From Oscillospiraceae bacterium (GTDB taxonomy: Bacteria > Bacillota > Clostridia > Oscillospirales > Oscillospiraceae): a stretch of 46,925 nt of DNA. The notes beneath the pieces are model-generated. The model was not told the origin of the DNA. It did not search any database and saw only the letters and a program-made list of their open reading frames with translations. This document shows positions 26,321 through 33,734 of the stretch, piece after piece. The position numbers and the translations under genes were made by a program. Within the stretch, counting starts at the first letter, position 1. Each line of letters opens with the position of its first letter. Where the stretch lies: assembly GCA_017419715.1 (NCBI GenBank), contig JAFOKO010000148.1, positions 1 through 46,925 of the forward strand, read 5' to 3'.

Positions 26321-27153
26321 CGCTTTGGGACTATTTGCAGCTCAGCTTTGTCCAAAACGCACTGCTGGTGGGCGTCCTGGTGGCCCTGTGCGCGTCCCTG
26401 CTCGGCGTGACCCTGGTGCTGCGGCGCTTCTCCTTCATCGGTGACGGCCTGAGCCATGTGGCCTTCGGCGCCATGGCGGTTGCCGCCGTGCTGGGCATGA
26501 CCAACGATATGCTTCTGGTCATGCCAGTGACCATCCTCTGCGCTGTACTGTTGCTGGCCGTGGGCGGCAACGCCAAAATCAAGGGCGACGCCTCGGTGGC
26601 AATGATCTCCGTGGGAGCGCTGGCTGTGGGCTATTTGCTGATGAACCTCTTTCCGCCCAGCGGGAAGTCCAATATCTCCGGCGATGTCTGCACCACGCTT
26701 TTTGGCGGCACATCCATCCTTACGCTGAAATCTCTGGAGGTTTGGATGTCCATTGCTTTGTCCATCGTGGTCGTTGTGTTCTTCGTGCTCTTCTACCATA
26801 AGATTTTTGCGGTTACCTTTGACGAAAGCTTTGCCGCCGCCACCGGCGCAAAGACGCGGCTCTATAACCTGCTGATCGCGGTCATCATTGCTGTGGTCAT
26901 TGTGCTGGCCATGAAGCTGGTAGGTTCGCTGTTGATTTCTGCGCTGGTGGTGTTTCCGGCGCTGTCCGCCATGCGGGTGCTCAAGAGCTTTCGAGCGGTC
27001 ACCATCTGCGCGGCCTGCAGCTCCGTCCTCTGCGCCGCCGTGGGAATTCTGATCGCCGCGGCCTTTGGCACGCCCGTAGGTTCTACGATCGTTGTGGCGG
27101 ACATTGCCGTCTTTGCTGGCTTCTCGCTGATTGGATTTGTTCGCAGCCGCTGA
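26317..27153 (+). CDS. znuB: Metal ABC transporter permease
   Basis: 278 residues with eight or nine hydrophobic segments, ABC-3 family. LRRFSFIGDGLSHVAFGAMA near residue 36 is the conserved cytoplasmic coupling region. The ATG overlaps the ATPase stop by 4 bases with GGGAGGG upstream, so it is translationally coupled. The last residues (FAGFSLIGFVRSR) are complete. It forms the membrane channel of the importer. Confidence 0.93.
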   Translation: MTLWDYLQLSFVQNALLVGVLVALCASLLGVTLVLRRFSFIGDGLSHVAFGAMAVAAVLGMTNDMLLVMPVTILCAVLLLAVGGNAKIKGDASVAMISVGALAVGYLLMNLFPPSGKSNISGDVCTTLFGGTSILTLKSLEVWMSIALSIVVVVFFVLFYHKIFAVTFDESFAAATGAKTRLYNLLIAVIIAVVIVLAMKLVGSLLISALVVFPALSAMRVLKSFRAVTICAACSSVLCAAVGILIAAAFGTPVGSTIVVADIAVFAGFSLIGFVRSR

Positions 27154-27191
27154 TGCTGAAGCGACGCTTCGGTGCGCCGCGAGGAGGTTTT

Positions 27192-27980
27192 ATGAAGAAA
27201 CTGTTTTTGTTGCTGTTTTGCCTTGCAATGGCATGTTCCCTTTCTGCCTGCAACGGCTCCAACGCTCCTGCTGATTCCGATGCCAGGCGCCCGAATGAAA
27301 CGGGGGGAACTGGAAAGATCGTCCGCGCCGATTCTGCGCCTGCAGTCGCGGATACCATGCCTACGGTGCTGAACCAGAACGAGTATGTTCTGTATCAGAA
27401 CATCTTCTACAATGACATGGCGGAGGATTATCTGGGTAAGACCGTGACCAAGGAAGGGACATTGACCTGGATCTACGATGCCTTCAGCGGCCGGACCCGC
27501 TACTATGTCTGGGGCTATATGGACGCAACCAAGTGCTGTGACTGGCAGTGGGAATTCGTCCCTGCAGACCCGGCCAGCCTGCCCGAAAAAGGCAGCCTGG
27601 TAAAAATGACCGGGACTTTGACCCGGGACGATGCGGCGCTGGATAAGCTCTGGTTCATCAATACCACAGTGGAGTTGGAGACGGCGTTCACACCGGAAAC
27701 CTGTGATGTGGACATGACCACCATGAACGCGACCCTGGAGCGGGTGCAGTTGATGAATATGCAGTACAAGCCGGAAGCCTTTGCGGGACAAAGCCTGCGG
27801 GTCTACGGCCGGGTCCTGAACCCTACGACCATCCAGCATCCCTACTATGACAACGCTTGGACCCAGCCCTTTGAAACGACTCAGCAGGTTCCCGCCATCG
27901 GCACCATGGTGATCCTCACTGGCAGCTGGCAGGGCAGCGCCGTCCAAGCCGACCGGGTGGAAGCAACACCGGATTATTGA
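27192..27980 (+). CDS. Lipoprotein of unknown function at the end of the znu operon
   Basis: 262 residues. Lipobox LSAC with Cys20. After a low-complexity linker come two similar beta-rich halves (GKTVTKEGTLTWIYDA...GSLVKMTGTL and GQSLRVYGRVLN...GTMVILTGSW), which look like a pair of OB-fold-like domains. A CC pair lies in the first (TKCCDWQWEF). No enzyme motif is seen. GAGGAGG lies a few bases before ATG 27192; an in-frame ATG at 27153 has none. It follows znuB by 38 bases and is followed by a terminator, so it belongs to the metal operon; handing metal to the binding protein or sensing it outside is a guess. Confidence 0.7.
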   Translation: MKKLFLLLFCLAMACSLSACNGSNAPADSDARRPNETGGTGKIVRADSAPAVADTMPTVLNQNEYVLYQNIFYNDMAEDYLGKTVTKEGTLTWIYDAFSGRTRYYVWGYMDATKCCDWQWEFVPADPASLPEKGSLVKMTGTLTRDDAALDKLWFINTTVELETAFTPETCDVDMTTMNATLERVQLMNMQYKPEAFAGQSLRVYGRVLNPTTIQHPYYDNAWTQPFETTQQVPAIGTMVILTGSWQGSAVQADRVEATPDY

Positions 27981-27984
27981 TGCA

Positions 27985-28023
27985 AAAAACATGCGTGACA
28001 CCGAAGCGTCACGCATGTTTTTT
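27985..28023 (+). terminator. Terminator of the zur-znu operon
   Basis: AAAACATGCGTGAC and GTCACGCATGTTTT form a 14-bp or longer stem followed by T residues. Confidence 0.93.
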
Positions 28024-28048
28024 ATGTCAAATAACTCTAATTTTATAC

Positions 28049-28100
28049 AAAATGCACCCCACCGCTGAAATGGGGTGCATTTTGAGGGGTGGGGTGCATT
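28049..28100. terminator. Alternative nested hairpins between convergent genes
   Basis: 28049-28061 pairs with 28071-28083 (13 bp). The overlapping 28051-28063 can pair instead with 28088-28100 (AATGCACCCCACC/GGTGGGGTGCATT, 13 bp). On the minus strand the first stem is followed by a T-rich run and would end the small gene at 28103-28294. This is the left edge of the AT-rich island. Confidence 0.6.
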
Positions 28101-28102
28101 TG

Positions 28103-28294
28103 TCATTTTTTGAGGAGCTTTCGCAGTTCAAGCTCTGAAACACGCCAGTAAGGATGCGTTTTTTCCGCGATCATCGTCTCAAATAGAACCAGTTCATCGA
28201 GGGTGATCACGTCTTCTCTATACGCCTGCTTCATTATAGCCAACGCAAGGGCGTAGGTTTCTTGCCGTTCGTGCTTTTCTTTTGAGTCTTCCAT
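28103..28294 (-). CDS. Small charged helical protein, possibly mobile-element associated
   Basis: 63 residues, two predicted helices: ETYALALAIMKQAYREDVITLDEL and a C-terminal WRVSELELRKLLKK. This resembles the short SHOCT-like proteins that often sit before serine recombinases in clostridial elements, but no recombinase is present here, so it may be a leftover. GGAG lies 8 bases before the start on the minus strand. It marks the left end of the low-GC island. Confidence 0.5.
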   Translation of the reverse strand: MEDSKEKHERQETYALALAIMKQAYREDVITLDELVLFETMIAEKTHPYWRVSELELRKLLKK

Positions 28295-28447
28295 TTTTCA
28301 TTCTCCTTTTTTGTTTTGCCTTCCGGCTGGAGAATAGATATTGCTCTGAAAAACGGAAAAGTCAAGCGCCTATTTCGGGTATCACGGGCGGCATATATAG
28401 GTAGGCGGCGAAATTGATAAATTATTGTGAACGAAAATACACTTATT

Positions 28448-28482
28448 GTCTGTAGACTTATTGTATTATTCTTATGTATAAT
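28448..28482 (+). promoter_or_regulatory. Candidate promoter and controller site of the restriction genes
   Basis: TATAAT at 28477-28482 is preceded at 17 bases by AGACTT (28454-28459), a poor -35 that overlaps an inverted repeat GTCT-GT-AGAC at 28448-28457. A weak -35 under a palindrome is the layout of controller-protein promoters in restriction-modification systems; here it is inferred by analogy. Confidence 0.4.
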
Positions 28483-28522
28483 TAATTGCAGTATTTGTAG
28501 AAAAATGTCGTGGGAGGACAAA

Positions 28523-28741
28523 ATGGACATAATAAAGGTATTTGGTACAAATGTGCGAAAATACCGCACAAAGATGGGAATATCACAAGAAAAGTTTGCC
28601 GAGCTGTGTGGCTTGCACAGAACATATATCAGCGATATTGAGTGTTTTCGGAGAAGCATTTCTCTCGATAATATTCAAAAGATTGCGGATGCTTTGAGAA
28701 TTGAAACTTATCTATTGTTTATGGAAGAGCATATGGGTTAG
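28523..28741 (+). CDS. XRE-family HTH protein, likely restriction controller (C protein)
   Basis: 72 residues, almost entirely one helix-turn-helix domain: GTNVRKYRTKMGISQEKFAE then LHRTYISDIECFRRSISL, with the second part as recognition helix. Size and position, immediately before the endonuclease gene, match C proteins that delay endonuclease expression until methylation is complete. GGGAGG at 28512-28517 supports ATG 28523; earlier in-frame starts have none. It ends 46 bases before the endonuclease gene. Confidence 0.78.
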   Translation: MDIIKVFGTNVRKYRTKMGISQEKFAELCGLHRTYISDIECFRRSISLDNIQKIADALRIETYLLFMEEHMG

Positions 28742-28787
28742 GCCGTACTCATCAACATAGCAAAACTTATATCGAAGGAGAATAATA

Positions 28788-29630
28788 ATGGAACATAGAA
28801 ATCGAGCATCGGGTTGGAAACACGCAAAGCTATCCGGTCATGTCAACGAGGATCAGGTTAAACAATTGTTAGATATCGACTTAGATTATCAACATGAGTT
28901 TCTTGAAAGGATTTCCTATGCCGATGACCGAATCGTCGGTTCGTCAATCGGAGGATTACATGAAACGAACGTTCCTGGTGTTTTAGGTAAGAAAACCAAA
29001 TCAAAAACAGATCTGAAAGTTTATCTCGCAAGCAGTAAACAAGTTAATGTCTCTATAAAGAAGAGTTTAGGCGGTCAGGTCTATTTCGTTCGCGTCAATT
29101 TATTTTTCGATGTATTTGAACGCCAGTTTAAAAAAGCCATTCCTGAAGAAGTTAAGCGCGCGATGCAACTTTTCTGGGCAGCCGCTGCAGATGCGGATGA
29201 TATCATAAAACAATACGGTGATAAGACGGATGCAAAGAGTTATACGCTCCAATTACGACACCATAGTCTAAACGCTACTACTTTAAAGGCTTATCGCGAA
29301 GACTTGTATGATGCTATGCTTCGATGGTTCCGCGAAAACGCTTATGAACTTGCCAAGTTATCATTTACAATGGGCGCCGCACAAGATCCGAACGAGTGGT
29401 CAGAATATGTATGGTACATAAATACGCTTGGTGAAAATGCGGTAGACGGGATTTTTCATATTGAAGATATTTGCAGCGCGGCAAAAAAGCACTCGGTTGC
29501 AGAAACATATTATGGTGACAGCAACGGCGGTACGACCATTCAACTCCCTTTCGGCTTCGTTCAATGGCATCAAGCTCAAATGCAGTTTCACCATAATTAT
29601 TATAAAGTCAAAGCCCTTTGCGATAAATAA
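28788..29630 (+). CDS. Probable type II restriction endonuclease, PD-(D/E)xK type
   Basis: 280 residues, basic and soluble. The segment GKKTKSKTDLKVYLASSK then VNVSIKKSLGGQV contains Asp75 and, 14 residues later on the next strand, Ser-Ile-Lys91. This fits a PD-(D/E)xK core with Ser in place of the second acid, and Glu21 in HVNED could supply an early acidic residue. Its place after a controller gene and facing two cytosine methyltransferase genes makes it the cognate nuclease. The recognition sequence cannot be read from the protein; two methyltransferases suggest an asymmetric site. AAGGAG precedes the ATG. The identification rests mainly on context and this motif. Confidence 0.62.
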   Translation: MEHRNRASGWKHAKLSGHVNEDQVKQLLDIDLDYQHEFLERISYADDRIVGSSIGGLHETNVPGVLGKKTKSKTDLKVYLASSKQVNVSIKKSLGGQVYFVRVNLFFDVFERQFKKAIPEEVKRAMQLFWAAAADADDIIKQYGDKTDAKSYTLQLRHHSLNATTLKAYREDLYDAMLRWFRENAYELAKLSFTMGAAQDPNEWSEYVWYINTLGENAVDGIFHIEDICSAAKKHSVAETYYGDSNGGTTIQLPFGFVQWHQAQMQFHHNYYKVKALCDK

Positions 29631-29634
29631 AAAG

Positions 29635-29659
29635 TACCGGCTCTCAAAGAGGGCCGGTA
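29635..29659. terminator. Bidirectional terminator between endonuclease and methyltransferase genes
   Basis: TACCGGCTC and GAGGGCCGGTA arms with a short TCAAA loop, between convergent stops, followed by T-rich sequence on the plus strand (ATCATTTTAATCTTTG). Confidence 0.75.
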
Positions 29660-29664
29660 TCATT

Positions 29665-30744
29665 TTAATCTTTGAATTCAATCATCGCTTTAAGCATTTG
29701 CTCTGCGATTGCTTGAGAAAGGAGAGGCGGAACGGCGTTTCCAATTTCCAGTCGTTTCATCCCATCCGAACCATAGAACATATAATTATCCGGGAAACTC
29801 TGTAAGCGCGCACCTTCACGAATCGACATAGCACGGGAATCGCGAGGATGGATGCATCTCGATGACGAAGGACACGCAAAGTTTCTGGTTATTGTGGTCG
29901 AGGGACGATTCCACCAAAGTTTAGCATAGGTGTTTGGATACCCACTTTTTGGCCTAATGCTTTCGGGCAAATCGTCTTTGCTTTGACCGTCTCCCAGCGC
30001 CTGCATAATCTTAATAAGATGCTCTCCATTCTTTGGAGCAAAGTGTTCAGTGAGCGCGGAAGAACCGAATCTAACAAACTTCAAAAAGTCGTTGCTCGGT
30101 CCACCAACATATTGATCGGATCTTTCTCCGCTTTGAAGCGGGGGAAGATCTGCGAACGCCTCTTTCAAAGTAACATAGGGGATAAGTCCGTCGCCGTGGG
30201 TTGGAGCCGGGTATTCAAATGGATTATTACCGCGAAAGCCGACTAAAATTACTCGTTCACGATGCTGCGGTACGCCATAGTTTACGGCGTTCAACACTTG
30301 ATACTTTAAAGAGTAACCTATTTCTTCAAATGCGGACTGAACCCTTTTAAAAAGTCTCCCTCTGTCCATGCTTAATATCCCGACAACGTTTTCAAAAATG
30401 AACGCTTTCGGCTGAAGTATTTGAAGCACTCTCTTATATTGTAAAAACAGATTGGCGCGGTCATCTAATTGCCTTTTTCCAACGGTAGAATATGATTGAC
30501 ACGGAGGTCCACCGACAACGACATCTACGCTTTCACCTTTCAATGTTTCTTCAAGTGCTTCGCTCGTAAGACTGGCGATATCACAATTCATCATTTTGAC
30601 TTCAGGATGGTTTAGGGTATAGGCAATTGAAATATCCTTTTCAATTTCGTTTGCAGCGATTATGTTAAACTCGGGCAGTTTTGAGAATCCATAACTCAAG
30701 CCCCCGACACCTGCAAATAAATCAATAACGTTAAATCGTTTCAT
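29665..30744 (-). CDS. DNA cytosine-C5 methyltransferase 1
   Basis: 359 residues. Motif I DLFAGVGGLSYGF at the N-terminus binds S-adenosylmethionine; motif IV GGPPCQSYSTVGKR carries the catalytic Cys; motif VI FENVVGI; motif VIII QHRERVILVG; and motifs IX-X near the C-terminus (REGARLQSFPDNY, EIGNAVPP). A short variable region of about 90 residues between VIII and IX is the target-recognition domain. It modifies cytosine in the host copy of the restriction site. It is the last gene of the minus-strand unit, 27 bases after the second methyltransferase, with only a weak ribosome site. Confidence 0.95.
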   Translation of the reverse strand: MKRFNVIDLFAGVGGLSYGFSKLPEFNIIAANEIEKDISIAYTLNHPEVKMMNCDIASLTSEALEETLKGESVDVVVGGPPCQSYSTVGKRQLDDRANLFLQYKRVLQILQPKAFIFENVVGILSMDRGRLFKRVQSAFEEIGYSLKYQVLNAVNYGVPQHRERVILVGFRGNNPFEYPAPTHGDGLIPYVTLKEAFADLPPLQSGERSDQYVGGPSNDFLKFVRFGSSALTEHFAPKNGEHLIKIMQALGDGQSKDDLPESIRPKSGYPNTYAKLWWNRPSTTITRNFACPSSSRCIHPRDSRAMSIREGARLQSFPDNYMFYGSDGMKRLEIGNAVPPLLSQAIAEQMLKAMIEFKD

Positions 30745-30771
30745 AGTTCTTTCTTCTTTCTGTACGTATAC

Positions 30772-31719
30772 TCATTGAGGTAAAGCCGCTAAAATGTTTT
30801 GAACGATTCTTGACACCACAGGTACGGCTACTGAGTTGCCAATCTGTTTATATACTTGTTTTTCGTTTTCTTTTGGAAGGATAAAGGTTTCCGGAAATCC
30901 TTGCAATCTTGCCGCCTCGCGAGGAGTAATCAGACGAACGGAGTAGTCGTCATAGAAAAATGGGATTCGTTCAAAACGGCTACCCATCGCTGCGAGAAGA
31001 GTTGGGCATATGCCTTCCATCCCGCGCGATAATCCCCAATCCGTAAAGCGATAAACGCGTTTTCTATCGTTCATGTATTCCATCATACGATCCCACATTC
31101 TATGGCCATCCATATAATACTTGGAATCCTTGCGGTCTTTATCGAACAGATCGAAGGCAGTTCTCGTTAGAGGAATGGGATCTGGAAACCGAAACTTACT
31201 TAAATACTTTTTATTTTTGAATGCAACGATGTAGATCCTATTGCGTTGCTGCGGTAGATTGCCATATTCTTTTGCGTTCATCACTTTGTATGTCACATGA
31301 TAATTCAACTCTGACAGAGTATTGCAAATCACCTCGAACGTTCGTCCTTCGTCATGCGCGATTAAGTTCGCAACGTTTTCGAGAAAGACGACTTGTGGAT
31401 GAACAGCTTTAATAATTCGTGCGGTTTCAAAAAACAGGTTCCCGCGAGGATCATCAAACCCCTGCAATAAACCGACGGAAGAAAAAGTCTGGCATGGGAA
31501 ACCAGCGGTCAAGATATCAAATTTAGGCACGCTCTCCGCTTTGATCGTTTGAATATCGCCTTCAACGAGATAATCGTCGCCAAAGTTTAAACGATATGTC
31601 TTGCAAGCATATTTATCTATTTCATTTGCCCAAATCAGTTTGCAACCATTTTCTTTAAAAGCTAAGCATATTCCACCGATTCCGGCGAACATACTTCCTA
31701 CTGTGTATTCGATACTCAT
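30772..31719 (-). CDS. DNA cytosine-C5 methyltransferase 2
   Basis: 315 residues with motif I SMFAGIGGICLAF, motif IV GFPCQTFSSVG (catalytic Cys; Ala-Gly-Phe replaces the common Gly-Gly-Pro), motif VI FLENVANL, motif VIII QQRNRIYIVAF and the C-terminal AARLQGFPETF and QIGNSVAVPV. It is clearly not a recent copy of the neighbouring enzyme, so the two probably methylate different strands or cytosines of one asymmetric site. AGGAGG precedes its ATG, which overlaps the stop of the small upstream gene by 4 bases. Confidence 0.95.
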   Translation of the reverse strand: MSIEYTVGSMFAGIGGICLAFKENGCKLIWANEIDKYACKTYRLNFGDDYLVEGDIQTIKAESVPKFDILTAGFPCQTFSSVGLLQGFDDPRGNLFFETARIIKAVHPQVVFLENVANLIAHDEGRTFEVICNTLSELNYHVTYKVMNAKEYGNLPQQRNRIYIVAFKNKKYLSKFRFPDPIPLTRTAFDLFDKDRKDSKYYMDGHRMWDRMMEYMNDRKRVYRFTDWGLSRGMEGICPTLLAAMGSRFERIPFFYDDYSVRLITPREAARLQGFPETFILPKENEKQVYKQIGNSVAVPVVSRIVQNILAALPQ

Positions 31720-31955
31720 TTGGCCTCCTGGTATTCATTGAAAAGAACCAAGGACCTTCTCAACTGAGATTTGACAAATTTAGAATAGTGGCAAAACTCC
31801 TCGTTGGAATTTAGAAGCATCACCGAGTCGCCATTTAGTTCATCAGAGTTAATAATCCTTTTAATTCTATTACAGCGTGAAATAGTGTCTTTGGCAGCAA
31901 AGTGCGTGTATTTTTTCACATCAATAAGCCAATCGTAAAAGGTTTTATCACCCAT
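31716..31955 (-). CDS. Small protein co-translated with the methyltransferases, function unknown
   Basis: 79 residues. The helical segment FYDWLIDVKKYTHFAAKDTISRCNRI resembles the N-terminal SAM-like (core-binding) fold of tyrosine recombinases, but there is no catalytic domain. GGAGGTG is upstream of ATG 31955; an in-frame ATG at 32000 lies inside the promoter and is rejected. Its stop overlaps the second methyltransferase start, so it is made in equal amounts with it. A DNA-binding helper or regulator in the restriction system is possible. Confidence 0.6.
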   Translation of the reverse strand: MGDKTFYDWLIDVKKYTHFAAKDTISRCNRIKRIINSDELNGDSVMLLNSNEEFCHYSKFVKSQLRRSLVLFNEYQEAK

Positions 31956-31982
31956 ACGGACACCTCCGATCAGTATAATTGA

Positions 31983-32011
31983 ATTATACCACAAAGTCAC
32001 GTCAACGTCAA
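31983..32011 (-). promoter_or_regulatory. Promoter of the methyltransferase operon
   Basis: On the minus strand TTGACG (32011-32006), 17 bases, TATAAT (31988-31983). The -35 box is the second of four TTGACG copies counted from the gene. Confidence 0.7.
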
Positions 32012-32023
32012 CGTCAACGTCAA
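32000..32023 (-). repeat. Four tandem TTGACG hexamers in the promoter
   Basis: On the plus strand (CGTCAA) repeated four times without interruption at 32000, 32006, 32012 and 32018. On the minus strand each unit is a near-consensus -35 hexamer. Such arrays can gain or lose units by slippage. Confidence 0.85.
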
Positions 32024-32039
32024 CTTATACTTTTTGGAT

Positions 32040-32462
32040 TCATTTTTGTTTGCCATTCTCGAGTGAAGCGAGTTTTGCTTCAAGAACGCTTCGGTTTTTC
32101 TTTTTCAATTCGCATTCCCAAATTCTAATTACTTGCCAACCTCTGCTTTGGAACTCGGAGGTTATCCTTTTATCATGTTCAATATTATACTGTCGCTTTT
32201 TATCCCAAAAATCTGCATTAGTTACAGGATGAATGTTTCTGCAGTCGTGTCCATGCCAAAAACACCCGTCAACAAATACGGCAATTTTAGTTTTTAAGAA
32301 AACAAAATCCGGGTGACCTTTAACTTTATAATTTCGTCTCCACCCAGTAATCTTTTTCGATTTGAAATAGGAAATGAGTTTCATTTCCGTGGTTTTATTG
32401 CCCTGTGATTTAACTTGCCGCATTACTTGCGATCGTTTATCTTTTTGGAATATGTCAGCCAT
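32040..32462 (-). CDS. vsr: Very short patch repair endonuclease (Vsr)
   Basis: 140 residues. Vsr nicks beside T:G mismatches left when 5-methylcytosine deaminates, and accompanies C5-methyltransferases. Family motifs: RSQVMRQVKSQGNKTTE, WRRNYKVKGHPDFVF (active-site Asp), FVDGCFWHGHDC (zinc and catalytic His), and the C-terminal WQVIRIWECEL. It is intact in length. It has its own minus-strand promoter, upstream of the methyltransferase promoter. Its presence shows that at least one methylase of the island makes 5mC. Confidence 0.95.
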   Translation of the reverse strand: MADIFQKDKRSQVMRQVKSQGNKTTEMKLISYFKSKKITGWRRNYKVKGHPDFVFLKTKIAVFVDGCFWHGHDCRNIHPVTNADFWDKKRQYNIEHDKRITSEFQSRGWQVIRIWECELKKKNRSVLEAKLASLENGKQK

Positions 32463-32509
32463 GATAGTGCCTCGATTCGTTGCAGATTAATTCAAAAATA
32501 GCACATATT

Positions 32510-32538
32510 ATTATAGCATAGAATTGGAAGATTGTCAG
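32510..32538 (-). promoter_or_regulatory. Promoter of vsr
   Basis: Minus strand: CTGACA at 32538-32533, 17 bases, TATAAT at 32515-32510. Confidence 0.6.
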
Positions 32539-32582
32539 CACCAATCTCCCAAAGAGAAACCGTCGTGGCTTTTTTCAAGCAC

Positions 32583-32632
32583 TTTCACACGATAGCAACT
32601 GCTTTCACACGATTACCCCTTTTTCACACGAT
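32583..32632. repeat. Three direct repeats of TTTCACACGAT
   Basis: Copies at 32583-32593, 32603-32613 and 32622-32632, spaced 20 and 19 bases, about two helical turns apart. They sit 45-95 bp upstream of the vsr promoter. The rest of 32463-32783 is AT-rich and shows no gene. Confidence 0.7.
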
Positions 32633-32750
32633 TGCTTTTCGCAACATTTTAAATGTGAGAAGCCAATTTTAACACAATTCGCAAAAACGCCGTTATAAAC
32701 AACAGAAGACAGCCGCATTTTCGGATATCTTTTGAGCAATATAAACAAAG

Positions 32751-32784
32751 AATAAGGGAAAGATCATTGTATCTTTCCCTTATT
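32751..32784. terminator. Terminator hairpin at the right edge of the island
   Basis: AATAAGGGAAAGAT and ATCTTTCCCTTATT form a 14-bp stem with loop CATTGT. It directly follows the stop of the minus-strand gene at 32784-33707 and marks where base composition changes. Confidence 0.8.
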
Positions 32785-33707
32785 CAAACTGGCTGCAGAG
32801 GTGAGCGCTCAACAGCCTCTCTGGAGATCGGCATAACTTGATCGATGCCTTCCATCTTCTTGGGAAACAGACCGAAAATGGGCCAAACCTCGTCCACGGT
32901 GTATATGCTGCAATACTGCAGATACACCATGTTTTTCATAATATAGAGGAATTCCGCCATGTGCTGGCGCTGCAATGCCTGCAGATCGGAAAGACCGTCC
33001 CCGGGCGCCACGGGCGTGCAGAATTCTTGCGCGGCGCCCTTCTCCCGAATCTCCAAGACCGAAAGGGGAGTGCCGTTTTCGTCTACCCAGTATTGGTTGT
33101 TTGTGATATCCAGCATGATCCATTTATTCAGCTCAGTGTCCCAAATCTCGTTGACCACATGGCAGTCGGGATCATATCCGGAATAGGGGCTGATCCACAG
33201 CTTCCTGGCATAGATCCCCAGCGCAAGGCACATTTCGTTCAGGATCTGTGCCTTGCAGCGGCAGTTGATTCCGTGATCGCTCTGATCCAGGCAGTATTCC
33301 AGCAGGGCCGTTGCAGACATCTCAATATGATAATCAAAGTCGCCTTTATGGGAAAGACGCGGCGCGTATTCGTCCATTAAGCGGAGGGCACGGTCGAATT
33401 CTGAGCCGTCTCCGGCGGTTTGATCAATGTGATATGTTGCGATCAGGCTTGGGTACGATTCGTGCGAAAAATTATATTGAAAGATCCAGCCCATGCCGTC
33501 TTGAAACTCTAAATTGTTTTGCAGGATCCCGGCTTCCATGACATAGATCTCGTCTGTGGTTTGCAAATAGCTGGTCGGCCTCCAGAAACTGTACCAGGAA
33601 TGGTACCAGATGATCTGGGCGATGCTGGCTGCAAGCAGGGCCAGAACGAGGATCATTGCAACGATCTTCCACCGCGCCGTTGGGTGTTTGGTATCTGGAT
33701 TATCCAT
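32784..33707 (-). CDS. Membrane-anchored transglutaminase-like protein
   Basis: 307 residues. One N-terminal membrane segment (residues about 15-33), the rest probably outside the cell. The core has the transglutaminase/protease-like triad order Cys-His-Asp: Cys149 or Cys151 in GINCRCKAQILNEMCLALGI, His183 in DCHVVNEIW, Asp200 in WIMLDITNN. Members of this fold act as proteases, amidases or crosslinkers; the substrate is unknown. AGGAGGAG lies 5 bases before ATG 33707; an in-frame ATG at 33722 lacks a site. It follows serine acetyltransferase by 27 bases on the same strand, with no evident functional link. Confidence 0.75.
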   Translation of the reverse strand: MDNPDTKHPTARWKIVAMILVLALLAASIAQIIWYHSWYSFWRPTSYLQTTDEIYVMEAGILQNNLEFQDGMGWIFQYNFSHESYPSLIATYHIDQTAGDGSEFDRALRLMDEYAPRLSHKGDFDYHIEMSATALLEYCLDQSDHGINCRCKAQILNEMCLALGIYARKLWISPYSGYDPDCHVVNEIWDTELNKWIMLDITNNQYWVDENGTPLSVLEIREKGAAQEFCTPVAPGDGLSDLQALQRQHMAEFLYIMKNMVYLQYCSIYTVDEVWPIFGLFPKKMEGIDQVMPISREAVERSPLQPV

Positions 33708-33734
33708 TGGCTCCTCCTGCATGGTGTGATTTGC

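Noticed and set aside
28427..28522. N-terminal extension of the controller-like HTH protein
   Set aside because: The extra 32 residues would be encoded across the -10 box and candidate operator; the GGGAGG site supports the start at 28523.
32583..32632. CRISPR array
   Set aside because: Repeats are 11 bases with 8-9 base gaps, only three copies, and no cas genes.
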